DNA from: Marinobacter sp. SS21
GTDB taxonomy: Bacteria > Pseudomonadota > Gammaproteobacteria > Pseudomonadales > Oleiphilaceae
NCBI RefSeq assembly: GCF_028369065.1
Contig: NZ_JAQNDA010000001.1
Span: forward strand, 248,001-312,000
Reading direction: 5' to 3'
DNA: 64,000 nucleotides
Positions 36,480 through 45,521 of this stretch are shown here, piece after piece; positions within the stretch are counted from its first letter, which is position 1, and each line of letters starts with the position of its first letter. Position numbers and translations under genes: made by a program. The notes under the pieces are model-generated. The model was not told the origin of the DNA and ran no database searches. It worked only from the letters and a program-made list of their open reading frames with translations.

Positions 36480-37550
36480 ATGGGTATTGCACCACAACTG
36501 GTGGACGTGCTCGACGCCCACCGGTTCGACGAAGACGCGCTGCTGGCGTGGCTGCAACAGGCGCTGCCGGGGTTCGGCAGCGAACTGTCGCTCCGCCAGT
36601 TCCAGGGCGGCCAGTCCAACCCCACCTATCTGGTGACGGCGGCCAGTGGTCGTTACGTGTTGCGCAAGAAACCGCCGGGCAAGGTGCTGCCGTCCGCCCA
36701 TATGGTGGAGCGGGAGTACCGGGTGATCCGGGCGCTGGCGGAGCACAGCGAAGTGCCGGTGCCGAAGGCCCACGTGCTGTGCGAGGACAGCGCGGTGATC
36801 GGTACGCCCTTCTACCTGATGGATTTCCTGCCCGGGCGCATTGTCAGCCATCCGGCGTTACGGGCGCTGGACCGGGGCGAGCGGCTGCCGGCCCACCATG
36901 CCGCCGTCGATACCCTGGCGTCGCTGCATTCGGTGGATGTCAACGCCATCGGTCTGGGCGACTTTGGCCGCCCCGAGGGCTACGTCGCCCGCCAGGTGGC
37001 GCGCTGGAGCAAGCAGTACCTGGCCTCCAAGACCGATGAGCTGCCCGCCATGGACAAGCTCATGGCCTGGCTGCCGGACCATCTGCCGGCCACCGATGAG
37101 TGCGCCATCGCCCATGGCGACTACCGTTTCGGCAACCTGATGTTGGCACCGGAGCAAACCAAGGTGGTGGCCGTTCTCGACTGGGAGCTGTCCACCCTGG
37201 GCCATCCGCTGGCGGACCTGGCCTACTATTGCCTGCCCTATCATCTGCCGTCCGACCTCGACGGTATGCGCGGCCTGCTGGGGGAAGATCTGGAGGCCCT
37301 CGGCATCGCCGATGAGCAGGAAACCATCGCCCGCTACTGCCGTCAGACCGGACGGGGCGGGCTCGACGATTGGCACGTGTTCCTGGCGTTTTCCCTGTTC
37401 CGCCTGGCCGCCATCGTCCAGGGCGTCTATGCCCGGGCCCTGCAGGGCAACGCCAGCAACGCCGACGCCCTGGAGGTGGGCAAGCGTGCCAGCCTGCTGG
37501 CGGAGGCCGGCTGGCGGATCGCCCAGCGCGGGCCGGGAGGTGTGCTGTGA
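36480..37550 (+). CDS. APH-fold phosphotransferase, ACAD10/ACAD11 kinase-domain type
   Basis: The 356-residue protein matches the kinase half of ACAD10/ACAD11 and LvaA: FQGGQSNPTYLV, RYVLRKKPPGKVLPSAHMVE, ARWSKQYLASKTDELPAMDK, catalytic loop HGDYRFGNL and metal Asp in VVAVLDWELSTLGHPLADLA. The fold belongs to aminoglycoside phosphotransferases, but the KKPPG and TLGHP blocks mark the acyl-CoA branch, which phosphorylates 4-hydroxyacyl-CoA. GAGGTGACT precedes ATG 36480. Its stop overlaps surE by 4 nt. An antibiotic-resistance role is unlikely in this context. Confidence 0.9.
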   Translation: MGIAPQLVDVLDAHRFDEDALLAWLQQALPGFGSELSLRQFQGGQSNPTYLVTAASGRYVLRKKPPGKVLPSAHMVEREYRVIRALAEHSEVPVPKAHVLCEDSAVIGTPFYLMDFLPGRIVSHPALRALDRGERLPAHHAAVDTLASLHSVDVNAIGLGDFGRPEGYVARQVARWSKQYLASKTDELPAMDKLMAWLPDHLPATDECAIAHGDYRFGNLMLAPEQTKVVAVLDWELSTLGHPLADLAYYCLPYHLPSDLDGMRGLLGEDLEALGIADEQETIARYCRQTGRGGLDDWHVFLAFSLFRLAAIVQGVYARALQGNASNADALEVGKRASLLAEAGWRIAQRGPGGVL

Positions 37551-38317
37551 CCACACCGATGGTGCGCCGGATTCTGATTACCAATGACGATGGCATCGAT
37601 GCCCCGGGGCTGGCGATCCTGGAGCGGATAGCCGGCCGTCTGGCCGAGGAAGTCTGGGTGGTGGCGCCGGAACACGACCGCAGCGGTGCCGGCCAGAGCA
37701 TCTCCATCCACAGTCCATTGCGGATGTACCCCAAGGGCGAGCGCCGCTATGCCCTGTCCGGCACCCCGGCGGACTGCGTGCTGTTTGCCGAGGCCCAATG
37801 GTTTGCCGACACCCCGCCGGATCTGGTGCTGTCCGGGGTCAACTACGGCGCCAACATCAGTGACTCGGTGCCGTATTCCGGCACGGTGGGGGCGGTGTTG
37901 ACCGCCCAGCGCCTGGGCATACCCGCCATTGCGCTGAGTCAGGCCTATTTCGGCGGCGCAGCGATCGACTGGTCGGCGGTGGAGCAGCACGGCGAGGCGG
38001 TGATTCGTCGGTTGTGGCAGCTGCGGCAGAGCGGGTGCTGGAACGTCAATTTCCCCGCCTGCCGGGCCGAGCAGATTCGCGAGGCCCGCTGGTGCCGTCA
38101 GTCCCGTGGCTCGATCCAGAAAACCCGGTTGGTGGCGGGCGAAGACGCTCGCAGCCTGCCGTACTGGTGGCTGGGCTTTGAACGCAGTTCCCGCCACATC
38201 GTGGCAGCGGACGCCGATGCCACCGTGTTGCGTGAACAGGCCATCGCCATTACGCCGCTGACCGCTGCGCAATCTCTGCCTGACGGTGGGAACCGCTGGC
38301 TGCTGAGCGAGTCTTGA
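37547..38317 (+). CDS. surE: SurE 5'-nucleotidase family phosphatase
   Basis: The 256-residue product has the SurE core: ILITNDDGIDAPG (metal Asp-Asp), APEHDRSGAGQSISIHSPL, YALSGTPADCV and VLSGVNYGANISDSVPYSGT and VGA. SurE removes phosphate from nucleoside monophosphates and polyphosphate. The start is GTG 37547, fitting a GGGAGG six nt upstream and a GTGA overlap with the kinase gene; ATG 37559 is the alternative. Classical surE sits with pcm, nlpD and rpoS; here it is inside an acyl-CoA operon and coupled to a kinase, which is unusual. It may act on a phosphorylated intermediate; this is inference. Confidence 0.9.
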   Translation: MTTPMVRRILITNDDGIDAPGLAILERIAGRLAEEVWVVAPEHDRSGAGQSISIHSPLRMYPKGERRYALSGTPADCVLFAEAQWFADTPPDLVLSGVNYGANISDSVPYSGTVGAVLTAQRLGIPAIALSQAYFGGAAIDWSAVEQHGEAVIRRLWQLRQSGCWNVNFPACRAEQIREARWCRQSRGSIQKTRLVAGEDARSLPYWWLGFERSSRHIVAADADATVLREQAIAITPLTAAQSLPDGGNRWLLSES

Positions 38318-38373
38318 CGATCACACGCCAGGACAAAATCGAACAACAACGGGTTGAATACCGGAGCACAACA

Positions 38374-40035
38374 ATGACCTTTACCCGACATCACAAGGTG
38401 TGGCCGAAAGAGTTGCCCAAGACCATGACGCTGCCGCAAACCAGCGTGTTCACCAATCTGGAAGTCTCTGCCCGGCGTTATCCGGACCACAACGCCATCA
38501 TTTACTACGACACCCCGATGACCTACCGCAGCCTGCTCGGTGAGGTGGAAGCTCTGGCCGGGTATCTGCAACATCAGGGAGTGAAAAAAGGCGAGCGGGT
38601 GCTGCTCTATATGCAGAACTCGCCCCAGTACGTCATCGCTTACTACGCCATCTTGCGTGCCGATGCGGTGGTGATTCCGGTCAACCCGATGAACCGCTCC
38701 GCCGAACTGGAACATTACATCGCCGATACCGATGCTCGGGTCTGCCTGGCGGGTCAGGAGCTGGCCGAATTTATCACCCCGCTGGTGGCCACCAGCGGAC
38801 TGGAGAACGTGGTGGTGACCGCCTACAGCAGCTACGTGCGCGAACCCACCGACCTGACCCTGCCGGCCGAAGTGGCCGCACCGGTGCAGCCGGTAACGGT
38901 GGCCGGCTGCACCGCCTGGGACGACGCGATCAGTGCCGGCCACGCCCCGGCAAGCTACAGCGCCGGTCCCGACGATCTGGCGGTGTTTCCCTACAGTTCC
39001 GGCACCACCGGGGCGCCCAAGGGCTGCATGCACACCCACCGCTCGGTGATGGCCACCGCCCTGCACCGGGCATTGTGGAACGTCAGTAGCGCCGATTCGG
39101 TGCATCTGGCGACGCTGCCGTTCTTCCATGTCACCGGCATGACCGGCTCCATGAACGGCCCACTGTATAGCGGATCCACCATCGTGATCATGACCCGATG
39201 GGATCGCGCCACCGCCGCCAAGCTGATCGAGCGCTACCGGGTCACCGGCTGGTCGAACATTGTCACCATGGCGGTGGACTTCCTCTCCAATCCGGAGATT
39301 GGCAACTACGACCTGTCCAGTCTCAGCACCATTGGTGGCGGCGGCGCCGCTATGCCGGAGGCCGTCGCCCATAAGCTCAAGACCATGACCGGTCTCGACT
39401 ACATCGAAGGCTATGGCCTGTCGGAAACCATGGCCGCCACCCATATCAACCCCACCGCGCACCCCAAGGCGCAGTGCCTGGGCATCCCGGTGTTTGACGT
39501 CGACAGCCGCATCATCGATGTCGAGACGCTGGCGGAAAAAGGGCCGGGTGAAGTGGGTGAGATCGTCAGCCACGGCCCCCAGGTCATGGTGGGCTACTGG
39601 AACCGTCCGGCGGACACCGACGCCGCCTTCGTGACCATCGACGGCAAGCGCTTCTTCCGCACCGGCGACCTGGGCTACTACGACGACGACGGCTACTTCT
39701 TCATGGTGGATCGGGTCAAGCGCATGATCAATGCCTCCGGCTTCAAGGTCTGGCCCTCGGAAGTGGAAGGCCTGATGTACCGCCACCCCGGCATCCATGA
39801 GGTCTGCATCATCTCCGCCCCCCACGAAAAACGAGGCGAGACGGTGAAGGCGGTGATTGTGTTGACCCCCGCCGCCGCCGACAGCACCAGCGAAGCCGAC
39901 ATCATTGCCTGGTGCCGGGAGCAGATGGCCGCCTACAAAGTGCCCGAACGGGTGCAGTTTGTGGACCAGCTTCCGAAGTCCCCCACCGGCAAACTGATGT
40001 GGCGGGCACTGCAGGAGCAGGAGTGGCAGGGCTAA
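38374..40035 (+). CDS. Acyl-CoA synthetase (AMP-binding), fatty-acid type
   Basis: The 553-residue ANL enzyme carries VFPYSSGTTGAPKGCMHTHR, EGYGLSETMAATH, RTGDLGYYDDDGYFFMVDR, VKRMINASGFKVWPSEVEGL and PKSPTGKLMWRAL, all catalytic motifs intact. It resembles medium/long-chain fatty-acid ligases of the AlkK kind. It probably loads the imported acid onto CoA, as LvaE does for levulinate. ATG 38374 has GGAG eight nt upstream; a longer frame from 38314 lacks support. It lies 56 nt after surE and 241 nt before the first liv cluster. Confidence 0.93.
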   Translation: MTFTRHHKVWPKELPKTMTLPQTSVFTNLEVSARRYPDHNAIIYYDTPMTYRSLLGEVEALAGYLQHQGVKKGERVLLYMQNSPQYVIAYYAILRADAVVIPVNPMNRSAELEHYIADTDARVCLAGQELAEFITPLVATSGLENVVVTAYSSYVREPTDLTLPAEVAAPVQPVTVAGCTAWDDAISAGHAPASYSAGPDDLAVFPYSSGTTGAPKGCMHTHRSVMATALHRALWNVSSADSVHLATLPFFHVTGMTGSMNGPLYSGSTIVIMTRWDRATAAKLIERYRVTGWSNIVTMAVDFLSNPEIGNYDLSSLSTIGGGGAAMPEAVAHKLKTMTGLDYIEGYGLSETMAATHINPTAHPKAQCLGIPVFDVDSRIIDVETLAEKGPGEVGEIVSHGPQVMVGYWNRPADTDAAFVTIDGKRFFRTGDLGYYDDDGYFFMVDRVKRMINASGFKVWPSEVEGLMYRHPGIHEVCIISAPHEKRGETVKAVIVLTPAAADSTSEADIIAWCREQMAAYKVPERVQFVDQLPKSPTGKLMWRALQEQEWQG

Positions 40036-40116
40036 TCAATCAGGGCCCGGCTGAATCAATCCCGGTTTATTTCACCTTGCATCATAAGGCTGGAGTATCC
40101 GGGATTTATTTTGCCT

Positions 40117-40144
40117 AAATGGTACGCACAGCGGAATACCATTT
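40117..40144. promoter_or_regulatory. Inverted repeat, operator candidate for the first liv operon
   Basis: AAATGGTA (40117-40124) and TACCATTT (40137-40144) form perfect 8-bp arms, 12 nt apart, directly upstream of the putative promoter at 40151. Such a site suits a dimeric repressor or activator. Confidence 0.4.
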
Positions 40145-40150
40145 TAATAA

Positions 40151-40178
40151 TTGACAGGTGAGACATTTGGTGTAATTG
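40151..40178 (+). promoter_or_regulatory. Candidate sigma-70 promoter for the first liv operon
   Basis: A perfect TTGACA (40151-40156) is followed 16 nt later by TAATTG (40173-40178), with TGTAAT just before as another reading of the -10. It lies about 100 nt before the livH start. Confidence 0.42.
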
Positions 40179-40276
40179 TTTCATTTGGTGGGTGGCGGCG
40201 CTTCAAGCGCGCAGTCAATTGACCTCAACGACGTCCCATAACTGAGTCCTATAACAACAAGCACGGAGGGGCAGTT

Positions 40277-41140
40277 TTGAACCTTTTCTTTCAGCAGATC
40301 ATGAACGGCCTGACCCTGGGTAGCATCTATGGCCTGGTGGCCCTTGGCCTGACCCTGGTCTACGGCATTCTCCACATTCCCAACTTCGCCCACGGCGCGC
40401 TCTACATGGTGGGAGCTTTCCTGTCCTACTTCCTGATGGTGGACCTCGGGGTGCACTACTGGCTGGCAATGGCCGGTTCGGCCGCCGTTGTCGCGCTCCT
40501 GGCGATCCTCTGCGAGCGCCTGGTGTTCCATCCCCTGCGCAACTCGCCACCGATCCACGACAAGATTGCCGCCATCGGCATTCTGCTGTTTCTGGAGGCG
40601 GTGGTGCAGATGTTCTGGGGCGCGGACTTCCGCCGCATGAGTTCCCCTTTCACCGGCATCCTCAATTTCGACGGCCTGATCATCCCCGAGCAGCGGTTGC
40701 TGATCGTGGTGGGTGCCTTCACGCTGGTGGCGGCCTTGCAGCTGTTCCTGCGCAAGACCATGGTGGGTGCCACCATCATCGCCCTGGCCCAGAGCCGGGA
40801 CGGCGCCTTCCTGGTGGGTATCGACGCTAACCGGGTGGCCATGATGACCTTCGCCATCTCCGGGGCGCTGGCGGCCATCGCCGCCACTCTTTATGCCCCC
40901 ATCAACCTGGTCTATCCGGCCATGGGTCACCTGGTGATCATGAAGGCCTTCGTCATCATCATCCTCGGTGGCATGGGCAGCATTCCCGGTGCCATCGTCG
41001 GTGGCATGATCATCGGCTTTGCCGAAGCCTTTGGTGGCTTCTACATCTCCACCGCCTACAAGGACATCATCGCCTTCGGACTGCTGGTGCTGATCCTGTC
41101 CGTCCGTCCCCAGGGCCTGTTCGCGAAGGGAGCGCACTGA
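40277..41140 (+). CDS. livH: Branched-chain-type ABC permease LivH (cluster 1)
   Basis: The 287-residue permease has about eight helices with the LivH pattern NGLTLGSIYGLVALGLTLVY, HIPNFAHGALYMVGAFLSYF and GGMGSIPGAIVGGMIIGFAE. HAAT-family systems carry hydrophobic amino acids but also carboxylates and aromatic acids. Translation starts at TTG 40277, eight nt after GGAGG. It is the first of livHMGFK, all on one strand and tightly packed. The neighbouring acyl-CoA ligase suggests an organic-acid substrate. Confidence 0.92.
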   Translation: MNLFFQQIMNGLTLGSIYGLVALGLTLVYGILHIPNFAHGALYMVGAFLSYFLMVDLGVHYWLAMAGSAAVVALLAILCERLVFHPLRNSPPIHDKIAAIGILLFLEAVVQMFWGADFRRMSSPFTGILNFDGLIIPEQRLLIVVGAFTLVAALQLFLRKTMVGATIIALAQSRDGAFLVGIDANRVAMMTFAISGALAAIAATLYAPINLVYPAMGHLVIMKAFVIIILGGMGSIPGAIVGGMIIGFAEAFGGFYISTAYKDIIAFGLLVLILSVRPQGLFAKGAH

Positions 41141-41141
41141 T

Positions 41142-42167
41142 ATGTACAAGTTCGGATCTTTCCTGATGACCCCGCTGGCCAAGTACCTGATGCTGGCCTT
41201 CGCGCTGGTGTTCCCGCTGCTGACCAGCAACGAGTACCAGGTGTATGTGATGGCGTCCGCCTTCGTCTGGGCCATCGCGGTGTATGGCCTCAACATCATC
41301 ACCGGCTTCTGCGGCCAGTTGAACCTGGCCCATGGCGGCTTCTTCGCCATCGGCGCCTACACCCTGGGCCTGCTCAGTGCCGACTACGGCTGGAGCTTCT
41401 GGCCGGCGTTTGCCGCCGCGTTGCTGATGACGGCGGTGCTGGGCCTGCTGGTGGGGGTGGTGTCGCTGCGGCTGAAGGAGCATTACTTCGCCATCTTCAC
41501 CCTCTGCGTTGGCTTCATCATCTACCTGCTGATGGACAAGTGGGAAGCGCTGACCCACGGCCCCATCGGCGTTCGTGACATCGCCGCGCCCTATGGTTTC
41601 GGGCTGGTGGACTTCACCGATACCGTGCCGTTCTATTACCTGGTGCTGGCGTTCCTGGTGTTCGCCATCTGGTTCATGGGACGGTTGTCCCGTTCCCTGC
41701 TGGGACGGACTTTCGTGGCCATCCGCAATGGCGACGAGCTGGCCCAGTCCCTCGGCATCAACCTGATGCGCAACAAGACACTGGCCTTCGTGCTGTCTAC
41801 CACCTACGCCGGCCTGGCCGGAGCCCTGTACGCCGGCATGGTGCGTTTCATCGGGCCGGAAGAGGCCAACATTACCCACACCTTCGACATGATCACTTAC
41901 CTGCTGGTGGGGGGCATCGGCACCCTGACCGGTCCCTTGCTGGGGACCGTGGGCATTGTCTGGATCACCCAGTCGCTGCAGTTCCTGGAGGAGTACCGGA
42001 TGATCATCTTCGGGCCACTGCTGGTGTTGCTGGTGATTTTCTTCCCCCGCGGCGTCACTGGCTCCTTCCTCGGCTGGATGCACCGCAAGGGCGAGCAGGC
42101 ACAGGCGCCCGAGCAACGCTCAATGGGCAAGGTATCGCTGCCTTCGGAGGTGAACAGCAATGCTTAA
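41142..42167 (+). CDS. livM: Branched-chain-type ABC permease LivM (cluster 1)
   Basis: The 341-residue permease has about nine helices and the LivM pattern YGLNIITGFCGQLNLAHGGF, FAIGAYTLGLLSADYG and LVGGIGTLTGPLLGTVGI. It pairs with LivH in the membrane. The start is 1 nt after the livH stop, and its end overlaps livG by 8 nt. The tail after the last helix is long and charged (HRKGEQAQAPEQRSMGKVSL). Confidence 0.92.
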   Translation: MYKFGSFLMTPLAKYLMLAFALVFPLLTSNEYQVYVMASAFVWAIAVYGLNIITGFCGQLNLAHGGFFAIGAYTLGLLSADYGWSFWPAFAAALLMTAVLGLLVGVVSLRLKEHYFAIFTLCVGFIIYLLMDKWEALTHGPIGVRDIAAPYGFGLVDFTDTVPFYYLVLAFLVFAIWFMGRLSRSLLGRTFVAIRNGDELAQSLGINLMRNKTLAFVLSTTYAGLAGALYAGMVRFIGPEEANITHTFDMITYLLVGGIGTLTGPLLGTVGIVWITQSLQFLEEYRMIIFGPLLVLLVIFFPRGVTGSFLGWMHRKGEQAQAPEQRSMGKVSLPSEVNSNA

Positions 42168-42927
42168 GATCGAACGGCTAACCAAGATGTTTGGCGGCCT
42201 GGCGGCGGTCCACGACGTGTCCGTCGAGTTCGAGGCCAACAAGATCAACGCCATTATCGGACCCAACGGTGCCGGCAAGAGCACCTTCTTCAACCTGGTG
42301 TCGGGCATGCACCCACCCAGCTCCGGCCGCATCCTGCTGGACGGTGTCGATGTCACCCGGATGCCCTGCGATCAGGTGGCACGGCTGGGGGTCGGGCGCA
42401 CCTTCCAGACCACCAACCTGTTCGAGCAGGCCACGGTGCTGGATAACCTGATTGTCGGCCATCGCCTGCGCACCCGCTCCGGGCTCTGGGACGTGCTGGT
42501 CAACTCCCGCCGGCTGCGGGCCGAGGAGCAGGCCTGCCGCGACAAGGCCCGGCAGGCGCTGGACTTTGTCGGCCTGAGCCACGTCGAGCACCGCTACATC
42601 GCCGACATCACCCAGGAAGAGCGCAAGCGGGTGGCGTTTGCCCTGGCCCTGGCCACCGAGCCAAAGCTGGTGCTGCTGGATGAGCCGGCCGCCGGGGTCA
42701 ACCCGGAGGAGACCGAAGGCCTGGCCGCGCTGATGAAGAAGATGGTGGCCAACGGCCTCACCGTGTGCCTGATCGAACACAAAATGGACATGATCATGGG
42801 CATGGCCGACAAGATCATGGTGCTGGATCACGGCGAGAAAATTGCCGAAGGCACCCCGGAACAGATCAAGTGCAATCCGGTGGTGATCGAAGCCTACCTG
42901 GGGAGTGACGAAGATGCTGCAGCTTAA
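42160..42927 (+). CDS. livG: Branched-chain-type ABC ATPase LivG (cluster 1)
   Basis: The 255-residue ATPase has Walker [12 protein letters not shown]-loop [17 protein letters not shown], Walker [17 protein letters not shown] and H-loop IEHKMDMI. The usual LSxGxQ signature reads [16 protein letters not shown], a noticeable departure where LSGGQ should be (TQEER). It energises the LivHM pair with LivF. It overlaps livM by 8 nt and livF by 14 nt. Confidence 0.92.
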   Translation: MLKIERLTKMFGGLAAVHDVSVEFEANKINAIIGPNGAGKSTFFNLVSGMHPPSSGRILLDGVDVTRMPCDQVARLGVGRTFQTTNLFEQATVLDNLIVGHRLRTRSGLWDVLVNSRRLRAEEQACRDKARQALDFVGLSHVEHRYIADITQEERKRVAFALALATEPKLVLLDEPAAGVNPEETEGLAALMKKMVANGLTVCLIEHKMDMIMGMADKIMVLDHGEKIAEGTPEQIKCNPVVIEAYLGSDEDAAA

Positions 42928-43621
42928 CAACGTCGATGTCTGCTACGGCAGCTTCAAGGCCCTCAACCGCATCAATATGTCGGTGCAATCCGGTGAGCTG
43001 GTGGTGCTGCTGGGCGCCAATGGCGCCGGCAAGACCAGTCTGTTCAACGCCATCAGTGGCCTTGGCCGGCCAGCCGCCGGCGCTATCAGCTTCGACGGGC
43101 GCCGGCTCGACGGCCTCAAGCCCAGCGCCATTGTCAGTGCCGGCGTGGTGCAGTGCGCCGAGGGGCGCAAGCTGTTCCCGCAGATGAGCGTGCTGCAGAA
43201 CCTGATGCTTGGGGCCTATGTGCACCGCCGCGACCGGGCCGGCAACCGCCAGCGCCTCGACGAGGTAATGGCGCTGTTCCCGATCCTGGCGGAAAAGGGC
43301 CAGCAGCCGGCGGGCTCGCTGTCCGGTGGTCAGCAGCAGATGGTGGCCATCGGCCGCGCCCTGATGAGCCGGCCGCGGCTGCTGATGCTGGACGAGCCGT
43401 CCCTCGGCCTGGCCCCGCTGGTGGTCAAGCAGATGTTCGAGATTATCAAGAAGATCAACGGCCTGGGCACAACCGTGTTGCTCGCGGAGCAGAACGCCTT
43501 TGCCGCCCTGCGCATTGCCGACCGCGCCTATGTGATGGAAAACGGCCAGCTGGTGCTGGAAGGCGATCAGGACACCATGCTGGGTAACGAGCAGGTGCGC
43601 AAGGCTTACATCGGCGCCTGA
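42914..43621 (+). CDS. livF: Branched-chain-type ABC ATPase LivF (cluster 1)
   Basis: The 235-residue ATPase has an intact Walker [32 protein letters not shown] signature and Walker [14 protein letters not shown]. With a normal signature here and an altered one in LivG, the ATP sites are asymmetric. ATG 42914 follows GGGGAG by eight nt; an in-frame GTG 42905 overlaps that site and is less likely. Confidence 0.92.
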   Translation: MLQLNNVDVCYGSFKALNRINMSVQSGELVVLLGANGAGKTSLFNAISGLGRPAAGAISFDGRRLDGLKPSAIVSAGVVQCAEGRKLFPQMSVLQNLMLGAYVHRRDRAGNRQRLDEVMALFPILAEKGQQPAGSLSGGQQQMVAIGRALMSRPRLLMLDEPSLGLAPLVVKQMFEIIKKINGLGTTVLLAEQNAFAALRIADRAYVMENGQLVLEGDQDTMLGNEQVRKAYIGA

Positions 43622-43628
43622 TGGCGCC

Positions 43629-43642
43629 GGGGGCCAACCCCC
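43629..43642 (+). repeat. Short hairpin between livF and livK
   Basis: GGGGG (43629-43633) can pair with CCCCC (43638-43642) around CCAA. It lies in the 64-nt gap before the binding-protein gene and may set transcript ends or stability. Confidence 0.4.
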
Positions 43643-43685
43643 ATTGATTCACCCAAGCCAATAACGACAATAGATGGAGAAAACA

Positions 43686-44846
43686 ATGACACTGACCAAC
43701 ACCCTGCGGACAGCCATCGCTGCCGCCACCCTCGGACTCGCCACCCTCGGACTCGCCACCACGTCCGCTCTGGCGGATAGCGTCAGCATCGGCTTTACCG
43801 GCCCGCTCAGCGGCGGCGCCGCGCTCTATGGCGAGAACACCCTGTCCGGTCTGCGCATGGCGGCGGATGAAATCAACGCGGCCGGTGGCTTCGACCTCAA
43901 TGGCGAGCAGGTCACCGTCGAGCTGGTGTCACTGGACGACCGCTACTCGCCGGCCCAGGCCGCCACCAATGCCAAGCGGCTGAAGCAGGATAGCGGGGTG
44001 TCGGCGGTGTTCGTGCCCCACTCGGGGGGCGTGTTTGCGTTGCAGGATTTCAATGAAAAGGACGATTTCCTGATCATGGCCTACACCTCGGTGCCCACCG
44101 TCACCACCCAGGGCAACGGCCTGACCCTGCGGATTCCGCCCACCTTCGACGGTTACGTCGACGCCTTTACCGAGTACGCCCTGGAGCACATGGGCTCCAA
44201 TCTGGGCATGGGCGGCGCCACCCACGAATACGCCAAGCTCTGGGGCGGCATGATCGAGAAGACCTGGGCCGCCAAGGGCGGCACCGTGGTGGCCAATAAC
44301 CCGATGGATTACAACAAGTCGGCGGATTTCTACACCGGCGTCAGCCGCATCATTGCGGAGAATCCGGACGTGATGTTTGTCGGCGGTGCCTCCGAGCCCA
44401 CCGGTCTGGTGATCCAGCAGGCCCGCCAGCTGGGCTTTCAGGGCGCGTTCGTGCTGATGGACCAGGCCAAGATCGATGAGGTGGCGGCGGTCGCCGGCGG
44501 CCTGGAGATGGTGGGCCGCGCCGTGGGCGTGGTGCCGTTGTCGGTCTATGAAACGGAGGAGGCGCGGGGTTTCATCCAGCGTTACCAGGACAAGTACGGC
44601 AAGATGCCCGGCTCAGAGGCGGGCTACAACTACCTGGCGCTGCACGCCCTGGTCGAGGCGATGGATGATACCGAGTCCACCGATCCGGCAATCCTGAGGG
44701 CGGCCATTGGCGAGGCGCTGCGCTCCATGGACCGCAGCAAAAACCCCTACGCGGTGACCGAAGTCACCGACGACGGCGGCTTCGTCACCCAGACCACCCT
44801 GGCGGTGGTGGAAGATGGCGTCATCGTGCGCAAGCCGATCGAATAA
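43686..44846 (+). CDS. livK: Branched-chain-type substrate-binding protein (cluster 1)
   Basis: The 386-residue periplasmic binding protein has a signal peptide ending TTSALADS, then the family start VSIGFTGPLSGGAALYGENT. It has two lobes typical of the LivJ/LivK fold. The signal peptide contains a 15-nt tandem duplication (43725-43754, coding LGLATLGLAT). Unlike the canonical order, this gene comes last in the operon. ATG 43686 has GGAG five nt upstream. No amino-acid ligand can be claimed; organic acid is as likely. Confidence 0.9.
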   Translation: MTLTNTLRTAIAAATLGLATLGLATTSALADSVSIGFTGPLSGGAALYGENTLSGLRMAADEINAAGGFDLNGEQVTVELVSLDDRYSPAQAATNAKRLKQDSGVSAVFVPHSGGVFALQDFNEKDDFLIMAYTSVPTVTTQGNGLTLRIPPTFDGYVDAFTEYALEHMGSNLGMGGATHEYAKLWGGMIEKTWAAKGGTVVANNPMDYNKSADFYTGVSRIIAENPDVMFVGGASEPTGLVIQQARQLGFQGAFVLMDQAKIDEVAAVAGGLEMVGRAVGVVPLSVYETEEARGFIQRYQDKYGKMPGSEAGYNYLALHALVEAMDDTESTDPAILRAAIGEALRSMDRSKNPYAVTEVTDDGGFVTQTTLAVVEDGVIVRKPIE

Positions 44847-44881
44847 GCGTCGCCAGTTCCGGCCGGCCAGTGGCGTTGGGC

Positions 44882-44903
44882 CCCCGCCCCTTATTGGGCG
44901 GGG
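44882..44903. terminator. Hairpin terminator after livK
   Basis: CCCCGCCC (44882-44889) pairs with GGGCGGGG (44896-44903) around CTTATT. It spans the stop codon of the convergent gene and ends the liv transcript. Confidence 0.65.
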
Positions 44904-45346
44904 AGTCCCAGTGCCTTGGCCAGCTTGTCGCCATCCATGTGGCGCTCCAACCCGGCCAGGGCGGTGGCGACATTGGGGTGGGCAAACAACTCCTGCCCGG
45001 CCACCTGGCCGAACAGCTCAAAACCCTGCTGAATGGCCAGCGGACCTTCGTATTTCACCGCCTTGCGGGCTTCTTCCAGACAATCCTCACTCATCAGCCT
45101 GACAAACATGTTGGCGGCGTCGCGGTTGGAGGCGTCGTGGTCGGCGTCGCTCAGGTTGGACATGCCGGCCACCACCGGATGCAGGGAAATCGAGGTGAAC
45201 ATCCACTTCACCAACACATCCTTGTCCCGCTGACTGGCCGAGTCGACCAGGCAGCGGGACAGATCGTCGGAATACAGGCCAGCACTGGTGGGCAGCGAGG
45301 TGCCGAGTAACAGCGCCAGGGCGGTGGAGGTGAACAGCTTGTTCAT
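44891..45346 (-). CDS. Conserved periplasmic protein of unknown function
   Basis: The 151-residue product has a signal peptide (MNKLFTSTALALLLGTSLPTSA) and mature blocks GLYSDDLSRCLVDSASQRDK, VLVKWMFTSISLHP, MSEDCLEEARKAVKYEGPLA and ELFGQVAGQELFAHP. Two Cys residues may form a disulfide. The pattern is familiar to me from unnamed proteobacterial proteins but has no assigned role. The start has AAGGAGCG upstream. A (GCCA)6 repeat lies about 135 nt before it. Confidence 0.82.
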   Translation of the reverse strand: MNKLFTSTALALLLGTSLPTSAGLYSDDLSRCLVDSASQRDKDVLVKWMFTSISLHPVVAGMSNLSDADHDASNRDAANMFVRLMSEDCLEEARKAVKYEGPLAIQQGFELFGQVAGQELFAHPNVATALAGLERHMDGDKLAKALGLPAQ

Positions 45347-45480
45347 GGTGCGCTCCTTTGAGTGTTTGAGGCCCCATAACTTAACTTATAGTGGTGCGGG
45401 ATGCACCAGTGGCCTGCTCGGTGGTGATAGCGGCACCCGCTCGCAGCCCGCCCGTGCTGCCCAGTCACCGCTATGCTACC

Positions 45481-45504
45481 GCCAGCCAGCCAGCCAGCCA
45501 GCCA
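45481..45504. repeat. Tetranucleotide repeat (GCCA)6
   Basis: Six perfect GCCA units lie between the gene starting at 45346 and the livM stop at 45522. It is outside coding sequence. Such tracts can vary in length by slippage. Confidence 0.85.
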
Positions 45505-45521
45505 ACCGCCGTTGTCCTGGT

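Noticed and set aside
36480..37550. Aminoglycoside-resistance phosphotransferase
   Set aside because: The KKPPG and STLGHP blocks and the acyl-CoA operon context fit the ACAD10/11 kinase branch instead.
38098..39825. 575-residue minus-strand frame opposite the acyl-CoA ligase
   Set aside because: Low-complexity Gly/Val/His product, and the plus strand encodes a complete ligase.
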